Assembly: GCA_947486185.1 (NCBI GenBank)
Contig: CANKTH010000040.1
Location: 1 to 39,001 of the forward strand
DNA from: Deltaproteobacteria bacterium
GTDB lineage: Bacteria; Myxococcota_A; UBA796; SXON01
DNA length: 39,001 nucleotides
Direction of reading: 5' to 3'
In this document: in pieces, positions 17,185-26,348 of the stretch
Numbering within the stretch: position 1 is the first letter of the stretch
How the letters are laid out: every line of letters begins with the position of its first letter
Position numbers and translations under genes: made by a program
The notes under the pieces: model-generated
What the model was told of the DNA's origin: nothing
The model's input: only the letters and a program-made list of their open reading frames with translations
Database searches by the model: none

Positions 17185-18668
17185 GAGCCCATCCGCCACG
17201 CGCCCGCCGTGGTCCAGGGGTTCTGTCCGGCCCCCGTTCGCGCCGGCGCGCCGCCCCCGCGAGCCGTGGCCGACGAAAAACCAGCCTCATTCTGCAACAT
17301 CCAGCCGATCACCATGGCCGGGAGATGTGGCTCCGGGCGCCAGGCCGCGAGGAAGGGCGGGAGCATCGTGGTGGGGGTGGCGCCGGCGATGAACTCGGGA
17401 CTTTCGAGGAGATCACGCAAGAACTCCGCGGTGGTGGCGGGGCCCAGGAGCACGGTATCCCTCAACGCCTCCACCATGCGCCGCCGCGCGCTCTCGCGGT
17501 CCGGGCCCCAGGCGCTGAGCTTGAGCAGCAGCGGGTCGTAGAGCTCAGGGATCACGCTTCCTTCTTCAACGCCGCTATCGATGCGGATCCCCGGTCCGCT
17601 CGGCAGCCGCAGCCGGCTGATCCGGCCGGGCGACGGGAGGAAATGATTGGCAGGATCTTCGGCGATGATCCTACACTCGATCGCGTGCCCGCGCGGCGTA
17701 GCGTCGGTGACCGACAGGCGGGACCCGCTGGCGAGGCGGAGCTGCTCGGCGACGAGGTCGACGCCCCACACGGCCTCGGTGACCGGGTGCTCCACCTGGA
17801 TGCGGGTGTTCATCTCCAGGAAATAGAACTCCCCCGAGGCATCGAGCAAGAATTCGACGGTTCCTACGCCGAGATAGCCGGTACGTTCCAGGAGGCGCAG
17901 GGCGGCGGCGCCTATTGCTGCACGTTGTCTGGCGTCGAGCACCGGCGAGGGGCACTCTTCCACGAGCTTCTGATGCCTGCGTTGAATGCTACATTCTCGC
18001 TCGCCCAGGTGGAGCAGCCCACCGTGCCGGTCTGCGAGCACCTGGACCTCGATGTGGCGGGCACCGACCAGGCGGCGTTCGACGTAGATACGCGCGTCGC
18101 CGAACGCCGCCTCGGCTTCGGCGCGTGCCTCCGCGAGCGCTTCATCGAGCTGTTCTGCGCGTTGTACTTCCCGCATCCCGCGCCCACCCCCCCCGCCGGC
18201 CGCCTTGAGCAGCACCGGCAGGCCCAGGCGGCGGAGCGCCTCGGGCCCGGGGTCCTCCGCGCCGGGCAGGATCGGAACGCCGGCGTCGGCCGCGATCCGG
18301 CGCGCCGCGAGCTTGTCGCCCATCCATCCGATGACCTCGGGCGAAGGCCCGACGAAATTGAGGCCCGCGTCGGTGGCGGCCTGAGCGAAACCCGCGTTTT
18401 CGGAGAAGAAACCGTAGCCGGGATGGACGCTGTCGGCGCCGCTGCGGTGCGCCGCGCCGAGGATCAGCGCGGTGTTGAGGTAGCTGGAAGCTGGGCTTTC
18501 GCCGCCGAGCTCCACCACCGTGTCTGCCGCACGACACCAGAGCCCATCCCGGTCGAGCGCTGAGCAGACCGCGACTGTGGAGATGCCGAGCTCGCGCGCG
18601 GCCCGGATGACCCGAAGCGCGATCTCGCCACGGTTGGCGACCAACAACCTGCGGATCGGCCGGTTCAT
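17181..18668 (-). CDS. Biotin carboxylase subunit (MCC/LiuD alpha-type)
   Basis: ATP-grasp enzyme that carboxylates biotin with bicarbonate. The N-terminal domain begins [25 protein letters not shown]-grasp residues include the glycine loop [11 protein letters not shown], the [14 protein letters not shown] active-site block and [12 protein letters not shown]. 495 residues is longer than a bare AccC. The last 45 residues (to [13 protein letters not shown]) look like the linker and the first strand of the BT domain in fused MCC alpha chains, where the gene suddenly stops and the next gene continues in another frame. The ATG at 18668 overlaps the carboxyltransferase stop by ATGA. Confidence 0.94.
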   Translation of the reverse strand: MNRPIRRLLVANRGEIALRVIRAARELGISTVAVCSALDRDGLWCRAADTVVELGGESPASSYLNTALILGAAHRSGADSVHPGYGFFSENAGFAQAATDAGLNFVGPSPEVIGWMGDKLAARRIAADAGVPILPGAEDPGPEALRRLGLPVLLKAAGGGGGRGMREVQRAEQLDEALAEARAEAEAAFGDARIYVERRLVGARHIEVQVLADRHGGLLHLGERECSIQRRHQKLVEECPSPVLDARQRAAIGAAALRLLERTGYLGVGTVEFLLDASGEFYFLEMNTRIQVEHPVTEAVWGVDLVAEQLRLASGSRLSVTDATPRGHAIECRIIAEDPANHFLPSPGRISRLRLPSGPGIRIDSGVEEGSVIPELYDPLLLKLSAWGPDRESARRRMVEALRDTVLLGPATTAEFLRDLLESPEFIAGATPTTMLPPFLAAWRPEPHLPAMVIGWMLQNEAGFSSATARGGGAPARTGAGQNPWTTAGAWRMGS

Positions 18669-20284
18669 GTGCGGAAGATACCCATCGCCGACGGCCCGGC
18701 GGCAGCGACGCGCCGGCGCTCTGCTTCACCCACGGCGAGGCAGAGGCCAAGTATATCGCGTGTTTTTCTTGGATCGATCACACCGTCGTCCCAGAGCTGC
18801 GCGGTGGAGTACCACGCGTCGCCTTCACGCGCGGTGTTTTCGACCATCGCATCGATCATCATCTGTTCGTGTTCCGGCGGAACCTCAGGCAGCCCACCAC
18901 GCCGGTTCTGCTCATTCTGCACGGTCAACAATACTTTTGCCGCCTGCTCGCCGCCCATCACCGCGATCTGGGCGTTGGGCCACATCCACAAGAAGCGCGG
19001 CCCGTAGGCCCTGCCGCACATCGCGTAGTTACCCGCTCCAAAGCTGCCTCCGACCACCACCGTGTACTTCGGCACCGTACAGGTCGAGACCGCCGTGACC
19101 ATCTGCTGCCCGTGTTTGGTGATGCCGCCCCGCTCATAGTCCCGGCCGATCATGAAGCCCGAGATGTTCTGGAGAAAAATGAGGGGAATACCACGCTTTT
19201 CGCAGAGCTGGATGAAGTGGGTGGCCTTCTGGGCGCTCTCCGAGAAGAGGACGCCGTGGTTGGCCAGAATGCCGACGGGGTAGCCGTGGATCGCGGCGGT
19301 GCCACAGACCAGCGTCGTGCCGAACCAGGCCCGGTGTTCGTCCAGCTCGCTCCCGTCGACGATGCGGCCGATGACCTCGCGGGGGTCGTAGGGGGTCGAG
19401 AGCCGCGCGGGGATGAGCGAGAGCAGCTCTTCGGGGTCGAGCGCGGGGGGCCGTACCGGAAGGGGCGGCGGCTCCAGGTTGGGTGGGAGCCGGGCGACGA
19501 GCCGGCGACACAGCTCGATCGCGTCGGCGTCGTCTTCGGCGATGTAGTCGGTGACGCCGCTGGCCCCGGCGTGCACATCGACGCCGCCGAGCTCCTCCGC
19601 GGTCACCTCCTCTCCGGTCGCCGCCTTCACCAGCGGCGGTCCGCCGAGGAAGATCGCGCCCGTCCCGCGCACCTGGATCACCTCGTCGCTCATCGCGGGG
19701 ATGTACGCCGCGCCCGCGGTGCAGAGCCCCATCACCACCGCGATCTGCGGGATGCCCATCCGCGACATCTGCGCCTGGTTGTAGAAGATGCGGCCGCCGT
19801 CGTCGAGGTCGGGGAAGACCTCGCTTTGAAGAGGCAAGAATGCGCCGCCGGAGTCGATCAGCGAGACGAAGGGGAGCCGGTGCTCCATCGCGATGGTCTG
19901 CAGCCGGAGCGCCTTCTTGACGCCTATCGGGTAGATCGTACCGCCCTTGACCGTGGCGTCGTTGACGTTGATGAGCACGGACCGCCCGGAGACCACGCCG
20001 ACACCGGAGATCGAGCCCGCCTTGTGCACTTCACCTTCGTAGAGGCCGCGCGCCGCCAACGCCCCGATCTCCAAGAAGGGCGTGCCCGGGTCGAGCAGCC
20101 GGGTGAGCCGCTCGTTCGCCGTGAGTTTTCCCTGCTCCCGGTGGCGCGCGACGGCGCGGGGAGAGCGGGACTCTGCGGCCCGGCGCAGCTCCTCGTTCAA
20201 CCGCTCCAAAAGCTTGTTGTTGATCGCCAGATTTTCGAGTGACGTCTCGGAGGAGGGGTCGTGTAGCGAGGTCAGGCGGGCCAT
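18665..20284 (-). CDS. Methylcrotonyl-CoA carboxylase-type carboxyltransferase (beta subunit)
   Basis: Transfers the carboxyl group from biotin to an acyl-CoA. Both crotonase-like halves are present, with acyl-CoA-site segments [16 protein letters not shown] and [15 protein letters not shown] in the N-half, and [28 protein letters not shown] and [15 protein letters not shown] in the C-half. This set ([17 protein letters not shown]) fits the MCC beta/LiuB group better than propionyl- or acetyl-CoA carboxylases. 539 residues is the family length. The protein is first of the tightly overlapping block; an AGGGGA lies about 10 nt before the ATG at 20284, and the upstream PAS-protein gene ends 27 nt away. 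The exact acyl-CoA is inferred (3-methylcrotonyl-CoA most likely; geranyl-CoA is possible). Confidence 0.93.
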   Translation of the reverse strand: MARLTSLHDPSSETSLENLAINNKLLERLNEELRRAAESRSPRAVARHREQGKLTANERLTRLLDPGTPFLEIGALAARGLYEGEVHKAGSISGVGVVSGRSVLINVNDATVKGGTIYPIGVKKALRLQTIAMEHRLPFVSLIDSGGAFLPLQSEVFPDLDDGGRIFYNQAQMSRMGIPQIAVVMGLCTAGAAYIPAMSDEVIQVRGTGAIFLGGPPLVKAATGEEVTAEELGGVDVHAGASGVTDYIAEDDADAIELCRRLVARLPPNLEPPPLPVRPPALDPEELLSLIPARLSTPYDPREVIGRIVDGSELDEHRAWFGTTLVCGTAAIHGYPVGILANHGVLFSESAQKATHFIQLCEKRGIPLIFLQNISGFMIGRDYERGGITKHGQQMVTAVSTCTVPKYTVVVGGSFGAGNYAMCGRAYGPRFLWMWPNAQIAVMGGEQAAKVLLTVQNEQNRRGGLPEVPPEHEQMMIDAMVENTAREGDAWYSTAQLWDDGVIDPRKTRDILGLCLAVGEAERRRVAAAGPSAMGIFRT

Positions 20285-20311
20285 AGGCGCTCGTTCCCCT
20301 GGATCGGCGGT

Positions 20312-22819
20312 TCAGCGAGGGTCGGGCGTGAGGCGGACCAGCATGCTTCGTAACGCGTACGGATCCACGGGCTGGCGGATGACCAACCAGCCCATGCGGA
20401 TCAGGCGCTCGCGAACGGTGGACCGCACCGACGTAGGGAGCAGGACGATGGTGTTTCGGGAGGAGGCCGGGAAGGCCTCGACGCCCTGGAGCATGAACTC
20501 AAATCCGCGAGATTCCAAGCTTGGGAAGCCGATAACCGTCGCATCGGGCGCCGCGGGCCCGCCCGAGCTGGCGAGGGCCTTGTAACGAACGATCGCGTCG
20601 GCGAAGCTGCCGACCGCGACCACCCCGTGCTGGTCGGTCAGCACACCGTCAAGCGCGCGCTGAAGCTCGGGATCTTCCTCGACGATCAACACCGAGCCCC
20701 GCCGGGCGGGGGGCGGCGCGCTCACCTCGACGGGTCGTGCGCGGCGCACCGGCAGCTCCAGAGTGACCTCGCGCACGAGGCCCCGGCGCAGCTCGGACCA
20801 TACGAACCCGCCGGAGCGCAGCAGGTCGCGTGCGGGCCCGGCGTCGTAGTTCTCGGCGGGCTCTCGGCTGACCTGCGGCGCTTTTTCGCCAGGGACGAGC
20901 AGCACGGCGTCGGGGACCGGGGTGGCGGCGTCCGCGCCTGCAGCGGCCTCGGAGGAAGCGCCCTTGCCCGTGGAGGCAGTGCCTCGGCCGCCGGAAGCGG
21001 TGCCTTGGCCGGCAGAGGCGCTGCGGGCGGCCCGTTCGACGTCCGCCAGTCCGTCGTGCTCCGCCGGGGGCGTGGCGCCCCGGCCACGACGCCGCTCGAT
21101 CTCCACGATCTTCGCCTCGGTGACGAGGCGCAGGGGCTCCCCGTCGGCGCCGACGAGCACCACCAGCTTCACCTCGACCGGGCCCGCCGCGGGCGCTGGC
21201 ACCATCCCGCCCGCCTGGGCGAGGAGCAGGAGGACCAGGCCACGCAGGAGCCGCGGACGGTCTACCATCAACCAGGGGAGTTCTTCTGGGGCCTCGGTCA
21301 GGAACTGGACGCCCGGCACCGCGGACCCGACCAGATCTCGGGCGGTCGAGAGCAGCTCACCGAGCCGCGCCGGCGCGGCCGCCGCGCCGTCCAACTGTAG
21401 GGCATCCAGATGCTCCACGAGCTTCCGAAGCCGCCGATGCGCCGCGACTTGCCGCTCCAGGAGCTCGTCAAAGCCGCCTGCGGGCCCCGCCAGGCTCGAT
21501 CGTTGGTACTGTAGGCGCAGTGGGCCGGCTTCGGCACCTGCCTCGAGGAGGCGACCGAGGGCTCGTGCGTCCTCCAAGAGCGCGCGGGTGTGGTGTTCAT
21601 CGGCGCCCAACACCGATAGCGGGCGAGCGAGCGCGGCGGCCAGGCCAAGCCCCACCCGGCCGAGCGCCGCGTCAGCGCCTGCGCGAGAGAGGCGACGATC
21701 CCGGTCTACCAGCGCGCTGCGGTCAACCACGGTGAGCACGACGGTGTCGGGCGCGTCGGGCATCACCGCGAGGGTCAGCTCGATCGACCGGCGCCACTCG
21801 CCGACGACGAGCACGCCGAGCTGCCGGATGGGGCCGGCCGTGAGACGCTCCGCCGCGGCGGCCCAGGTCAGGCCGTCAATACGGAACACGTCGTCGAGGA
21901 GCTGGCGCCCCACTGCGGCGTCGGCGGCGGTGTTGCTCAGCGTGGCTGCGCCTTCGCCGAATCGGCGGATCTTGCCGTCCAGATCGGCGATCACGATGGC
22001 TACCAGTGGGCTGTCCACCGGCACCGGGGCCGACGCGCCCGGCGCGGTCGCCTGCGGGGGCGCCGGCGTCGTCGTCGCCGAAATGTGCCTGCCAACGGGT
22101 TCGAAGTGGATCGCCATCCCGATGGTCTGGCCGCGCTCACTCAAGACCCGGAAGACGCGCGCGTCACAGGGCACCGGGCCGTTCGATCCGCGAAAGGTAA
22201 GGGAGATCTCGAACTCTCCTCGTTCCACTGCGTCGTTGAGGAGCCCCATCACGCGCCGCTCGGGCCCTTCGAGCACCGAGTGCAGCGGGCGCCCGTGCAC
22301 CGCCTTCATGCTGGTGCCCAGGAGAGACTCGGCCTCGCCGGTCCAGTGCAGAATCCGACCCTCGCGGTCGGTCACGACGATGCCGGTACGTACATGCTCC
22401 AAAATAGACGTTTGGAGCCGGGTCCAATGCTCGATCCGCCGTCGGTCGGTCACGTCTTCGCCCGCGACGAGCAACAACGCGGACGGCCCCTCACCCAGCA
22501 ACAAGAAGTGCCAGTGTACGTGGCGTTGTTCTCCATCGGCGCACGCTATCACCCATTCGGCGTCGCGCTTGGGCGCGCCAGCGAGCACCCGCTGGTGGCT
22601 CAGCACCGCGTTCTCCCGCGCCGCTGGGTCGGGGTAGAGCAGGCTCGCGAAGGTCGCCAAGGGCGTGCCGTCCGCGACGGTCTGGCCCAGACGCTGCGAA
22701 AGGGCGGCGTTGAGGCTGCTTACCCGGTCCTGTTTGTCCACGACGTAGGCGTACATCCGCAACCGTTCCACGAGTCGATCGAGGGACGCGAGGGGCTCAG
22801 GCTTGGAGGGGGCCGCCAT
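20312..22819 (-). CDS. PAS-domain signalling protein, degenerate hybrid histidine kinase
   Basis: 835 residues. Three PAS domains at about 15-125, 135-245 and 270-370 (TGIVVTDREGRILHWTGEAESLLG is typical). A kinase-like core follows in which the fold is visible but the key residues are not. In the H-box position (GLAAALARPL) Ala395 and Ala396 replace His and Glu. In the N-box region (DRPRLLRGLVLLLLAQAGGM) both Asn are lost (Leu530, Ala534). Only the last ATPase strand (SGGFVWSELRRGLVREVTLELP) is normal. A Gly/Ser/Thr-rich insert occupies 598-630. A C-terminal receiver keeps VLIVEEDPEL but has Gly764 in place of the phospho-Asp and Gln816 in place of the Lys. It is likely a non-catalytic sensor/scaffold, first gene before mccB-like gene by 27 nt. 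Confidence 0.88.
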   Translation of the reverse strand: MAAPSKPEPLASLDRLVERLRMYAYVVDKQDRVSSLNAALSQRLGQTVADGTPLATFASLLYPDPAARENAVLSHQRVLAGAPKRDAEWVIACADGEQRHVHWHFLLLGEGPSALLLVAGEDVTDRRRIEHWTRLQTSILEHVRTGIVVTDREGRILHWTGEAESLLGTSMKAVHGRPLHSVLEGPERRVMGLLNDAVERGEFEISLTFRGSNGPVPCDARVFRVLSERGQTIGMAIHFEPVGRHISATTTPAPPQATAPGASAPVPVDSPLVAIVIADLDGKIRRFGEGAATLSNTAADAAVGRQLLDDVFRIDGLTWAAAAERLTAGPIRQLGVLVVGEWRRSIELTLAVMPDAPDTVVLTVVDRSALVDRDRRLSRAGADAALGRVGLGLAAALARPLSVLGADEHHTRALLEDARALGRLLEAGAEAGPLRLQYQRSSLAGPAGGFDELLERQVAAHRRLRKLVEHLDALQLDGAAAAPARLGELLSTARDLVGSAVPGVQFLTEAPEELPWLMVDRPRLLRGLVLLLLAQAGGMVPAPAAGPVEVKLVVLVGADGEPLRLVTEAKIVEIERRRGRGATPPAEHDGLADVERAARSASAGQGTASGGRGTASTGKGASSEAAAGADAATPVPDAVLLVPGEKAPQVSREPAENYDAGPARDLLRSGGFVWSELRRGLVREVTLELPVRRARPVEVSAPPPARRGSVLIVEEDPELQRALDGVLTDQHGVVAVGSFADAIVRYKALASSGGPAAPDATVIGFPSLESRGFEFMLQGVEAFPASSRNTIVLLPTSVRSTVRERLIRMGWLVIRQPVDPYALRSMLVRLTPDPR

Positions 22820-22882
22820 GCGGGTCGGGTAACCCGCTTGGGTGGGGGATTCACCGGGTGCGCGCCCAAGCGTCGGCGGGCG

Positions 22883-24784
22883 TCAACCCGGCGCGGTGGC
22901 GGGAGCGGGCGGCACCGAGATCCGCCAGGCGTAGAGCTCGGCATCTCGGAAGATCGGAGCCCCGAAGCTGCCGTTGAGGGCATTGACCAACGAAGCCTCC
23001 GTGGTGCCGCGCGGGTAGCCGAGCGAAATCAGGCGACGGTGGAGTAGCAGGTAGCGGAAGTCCAGCTCTACCGCTCGCTCGATCGCGGCGACGCTCGGCG
23101 CTGGCGGGGTGCGGAGGAGCTCCCTCAGGAACGCGAGCTCGTAACAGCCGCCCGGGATGCGGCCGGCGGAGCCCTGCCCACCGCCACCGGTGAGGCCAAG
23201 CGTCTGGTGAAAGGGCTCAGAACGCCGCTTTTCATGGACGACCTGCCAGGCCGCCCCGGCCTCTCCGATCCCGGGGGGTAGCTCCACCACCACGAAGTCG
23301 CCGGGCTCATCCCGAAGCTGGTAGATGAACTCGGGGATCGGCACCGGCTCCTGCACAAGGGTCAGACCACGATTGTACCGGCTCTCCCCGAGGGTCAGGC
23401 CGAGGATGAAAACGGCGAGGACGCCGACGACCAAGGGGGACCACCGCGAAAGTCTGCGTTGCAGGAGCTCTTCAAGCCGACTCAGGCCCACGACCACCAA
23501 GCCGAGGCTACACAGCCACGCCGGCGTGAACAGTCGGTAGGGCCGAATGTGCTCAGACAGAGGCTGAGCGTAGACCAGGATCCACCACAGCGGCGTTCGA
23601 AGCTTCTGGCCGCTGGCCTCGATGTACACCGTCGGCGGTCCCACCTGCTCCGTCACATAAGGGCCTAGGGAACATGCAAAAAAGAAGCCGGCGCCGATCG
23701 CCCACGGCCAGACGCGGCGTCCGCCCACGAGGAGCAGGAGCCCCATCGTGACCATCAGCGTCAGCGTTGGGCTCGCGGGCGCGCCCATGGGGCCAACCTC
23801 GCCCCAGAGATAGGGGAGGGGCATCGCCCGTTCCTGGGCTGAGCGGATCGCAACATGAGGTATGCCGCCGCTGCGCCGGCTGGGCAGGTCGCGCCACAGC
23901 TCCAGCTCGCGCCATAGCACAGGATCCCAGGGCCAACGGGGCTGTCGCCAGCCGTGTTCAGACGACTCCAGGCGTATGTTCGGGTCACGCAGCACCTGAG
24001 TCTCGTGGACGTAGGGGATCGAGAACACGCCGCCGAGCGTCGCAGTCAGCAGGCCGGCGAGCAGCGGTCGGGCGCGCGAGACGCCGGGAGCGGGGATCAG
24101 CAGGTGGAAAAGTGCGGCTCCGAGACCAAAAATCGCCATGAAGAACGCGGTGACCACATAAGCGTGGACCGTGAGCGCCCCGAGGAGCCCCGCGGCGACG
24201 GCCCAGAGGAGGCCGCGTCGTATACCCGGCGCGCGGAGCGCCATGAGCCACGCCCCGGCGAAGACCGCGTACCAGGCGAGGATCGCCGTGTTGGGCCGCC
24301 CATTGTTGATCTCCCAGAACGTGTGGAAGTTGAGGCCCACCAGCGCGCCCAGCGCCCACGCGACGATGCGGTTGTGCGTCAGCGCGCGCGAGAACCCGTA
24401 GCCGGCCCACGCGGAGCCGAGGAGCGCAAACACGATGAAAAGATTGTAGCTCCTTGGGAAAGAGCAGGTGGAGAAGAACGGGATGGCCGAGAGCGCGTCT
24501 ACCCGGTTGCCAAAGAGGCGGCCGAGCGGCTCCCACTTGGGCGCGCACACCATGTCGGGTTCGAGCAGGGGCCGCCCATCCCAGAACGCCCTGTGCACCC
24601 ACCAGTAGAACCAGAGGGTGCTGTTGGAGTCGTCGGGGTGGTTGGGCGAGGGGATGACCGCCAGCGTGTCGAGCGCCCGGAGTACGGGCCCTGCGATGAT
24701 GCCTATCAGAAGCGCATAAGCGAGGAGCGGGAGGAGCGCGTCCCACAACGCCCACGCGCCGATCCGTCGGGCGACTTCACGCAC
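22883..24784 (-). CDS. Multi-pass membrane protein, possible GT-C-type glycosyltransferase
   Basis: 633 residues with about 10-12 hydrophobic segments (first at 13-38, then pairs from 110 to 245, 330-370 and 420-460) and a C-terminal soluble domain of about 150 residues. The first extracytoplasmic loop contains PNHPDDSNSTLWFYWW, with acidic residues in the place where GT-C glycosyltransferases have their catalytic Asp. The topology is that of bacterial ArnT/PMT-like or YfhO-like membrane proteins. The acceptor and donor are unknown. The GTG start at 24784 overlaps the COG0523 gene by 8 nt, so the two are translated together. Alternative: an uncharacterised polysaccharide-export permease. I see no frameshift. 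Confidence 0.7.
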   Translation of the reverse strand: MREVARRIGAWALWDALLPLLAYALLIGIIAGPVLRALDTLAVIPSPNHPDDSNSTLWFYWWVHRAFWDGRPLLEPDMVCAPKWEPLGRLFGNRVDALSAIPFFSTCSFPRSYNLFIVFALLGSAWAGYGFSRALTHNRIVAWALGALVGLNFHTFWEINNGRPNTAILAWYAVFAGAWLMALRAPGIRRGLLWAVAAGLLGALTVHAYVVTAFFMAIFGLGAALFHLLIPAPGVSRARPLLAGLLTATLGGVFSIPYVHETQVLRDPNIRLESSEHGWRQPRWPWDPVLWRELELWRDLPSRRSGGIPHVAIRSAQERAMPLPYLWGEVGPMGAPASPTLTLMVTMGLLLLVGGRRVWPWAIGAGFFFACSLGPYVTEQVGPPTVYIEASGQKLRTPLWWILVYAQPLSEHIRPYRLFTPAWLCSLGLVVVGLSRLEELLQRRLSRWSPLVVGVLAVFILGLTLGESRYNRGLTLVQEPVPIPEFIYQLRDEPGDFVVVELPPGIGEAGAAWQVVHEKRRSEPFHQTLGLTGGGGQGSAGRIPGGCYELAFLRELLRTPPAPSVAAIERAVELDFRYLLLHRRLISLGYPRGTTEASLVNALNGSFGAPIFRDAELYAWRISVPPAPATAPG

Positions 24785-25793
24785 CCGGCTGATGGAGGAG
24801 CAGTCGGTCCCACGCCGCGCGTAACGCCGGGTGGGCCACGCCGACTCCGATCACCACTACGACCGAACGTTCGGGCGGTGGCCCCTCACCGGGCCCGAGC
24901 TCCAACACGCCTTCGAGGCCTTGCACCACCACCGGTCGTCGCTGCTCCCTGCCGCAGACAATGCCCTTGATCCTCAGCATCCGCCAAGCCGGTCCTTGCG
25001 CCGCAAACTGAAGAAATAGCTTCAAAGCATGAATATCTACCGGCACGTCGGCGGTGAAGCTGAGGGATTGTAGGCCCGGCGTGTGCGCGGGCGTCAGGTC
25101 CGGGGTGAGCGAGAGCGCCGCCGCTGCGGCTCCCGGTGCGATCGACTCGAAGCGCCAGCGCCTGGGTTGGTCGGCGCCGATCTCCAGGAGCGGTGCCACC
25201 GCGTCGCGCGCGGTTACCCGAGGCGCGTGTTGGTTCAACACGGTCATGGTCTCACGCCACGCCGTGGCCCCCTCCACGGTGGCCCGGTCTCCGTGGCCCT
25301 CCACCAGGACGTCCGCCAGTGCGATTTGCGCGGCCAGTTCGGGGTGTTCATCAAGCTGTGACACCGGCGCGGCGAGGTTGACCACGGTGAGCGTGCCGTC
25401 CACCCGGGTCTCCGCGCGGAGCCGCGGGTCGGCGCGGAAGCTCTGGAGCACCGGCCCGGGGCTCGCCAACCCTGAGGTCTCCAGGAGTATCCGGCTGAAC
25501 TTGACACGTCGCCACCAGGCCTCCCTGCGGTCGAGCAGCTCGTGGAGCCCGCGCACCAGGTCGCCGCGTACCGTGCAGCACACACAGCCGTCCCGCACCT
25601 CCACGAGGTCCTCGCGGGTGCCCATCACGAGCCGCCCGTCGACGCCGAGCTCGCCGAATTCGTTGACCACCACCGCGACCGGTCCGCAGGACGGATCGGC
25701 GATCAACCTGTTGAGAAGCGTCGTTTTACCGGCCCCGAGGAAGCCGGTGAGCACCGTGACCGGCAGGCGGTCGGGGCGAGCGCCCCGGGTCAG
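24777..25793 (-). CDS. COG0523 (CobW/YjiA-type) P-loop GTPase
   Basis: G3E-family NTPase, a likely metallochaperone or cobalamin-associated protein. Visible: Walker A GFLGAGKTT (residues 17-25), the metal-binding motif GCVCCTV (CxCC), and Walker B-adjacent LLETSGLASPGP. The C-terminal CobW_C domain is about residues 245-330 (LFLQFAAQGPAWRMLRIKGIVC). The guanine-recognition NKxD box is degenerate; VLVEGHGDRA stands in its place. The first ATG/GTG/TTG is GTG 25754, but that would delete the first beta strand (RLPVTVLTGF, present just upstream). CTG 25793, in a CTGA overlap with the preceding lipoprotein stop, gives the full domain, so I use it tentatively. No zinc-uptake (Zur) site was seen. 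Confidence 0.87.
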   Translation of the reverse strand: MTRGARPDRLPVTVLTGFLGAGKTTLLNRLIADPSCGPVAVVVNEFGELGVDGRLVMGTREDLVEVRDGCVCCTVRGDLVRGLHELLDRREAWWRRVKFSRILLETSGLASPGPVLQSFRADPRLRAETRVDGTLTVVNLAAPVSQLDEHPELAAQIALADVLVEGHGDRATVEGATAWRETMTVLNQHAPRVTARDAVAPLLEIGADQPRRWRFESIAPGAAAAALSLTPDLTPAHTPGLQSLSFTADVPVDIHALKLFLQFAAQGPAWRMLRIKGIVCGREQRRPVVVQGLEGVLELGPGEGPPPERSVVVVIGVGVAHPALRAAWDRLLLHQPGA

Positions 25794-26275
25794 AGGTAGC
25801 CGAGCGCCTTGAGTCGCTCGATCTCGGCCGGATCCAGGCCGCCAGCGGCGTTGATCGCCTGGATCGCCTCGGCGAAGGAGTCCTTCTCGGCGGGGAAGCG
25901 CTTGTCGCCCGCCTCCAGGATCGCGATCGCGCCAGAGTTGTCTCCGGCAGCGCGTGCCTTGTCCGCGACCGACCGGTAGAGGGCGGCGGTGACCTGTCCG
26001 CTGTAGCTTCCGGCCAGCCGGTCCAGCTCGGTGGCTACTACACCGCCCTTGCTCGTGCGGGCGAGGCCCTCCAGTCGGATCGACTCGAAACGCCAGGCGT
26101 CCGCCTTGTTGGCCGCGATCGCGGGGTCTTTCAGTGCGGTCTCGGCGAGCTGGAGGGCCGCGGCGGGATCTCCCGCGTCGAGCTTCGCCTGGGCCTCCTT
26201 CCGGAGGTCTTCGGGCGAGGCGCCGCAGGCGATGAGCAGCACCAGGAGGAGCGAGGAGACAAGACCAGCTTTCAT
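25790..26275 (-). CDS. Putative lipoprotein with TPR-like helical repeats
   Basis: 161 residues. Signal peptide MKAGLVSSLLLVLLIAC with lipobox Cys17 (LIAC-GAS). The mature part is alpha-helical with TPR-like helical pairs: KEAQAKLDAGDPAAALQLAETALKD, a middle region, then AGDNSGAIAILEAGDKRFPAEKDSF. It is probably a periplasmic, membrane-anchored scaffold. The start is ATG 26275; the other ATG two codons upstream (26281) would also work. It precedes the COG0523 gene with an overlapping stop/start. Confidence 0.8.
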   Translation of the reverse strand: MKAGLVSSLLLVLLIACGASPEDLRKEAQAKLDAGDPAAALQLAETALKDPAIAANKADAWRFESIRLEGLARTSKGGVVATELDRLAGSYSGQVTAALYRSVADKARAAGDNSGAIAILEAGDKRFPAEKDSFAEAIQAINAAGGLDPAEIERLKALGYL

Positions 26276-26348
26276 GGACATCCCGTACGAGAGAACGAGG
26301 TAAACGGTCGCGGTTGCCCGGGCCTGGGCGCCGGACGGAAAGAGACGA

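Noticed and set aside
20922..22637. A 571-codon plus-strand open frame opposite the PAS protein
   Set aside because: Ser/Arg/Pro/Ala low complexity typical of an antisense frame in GC-rich DNA; the minus strand has clear PAS and kinase-like domains.
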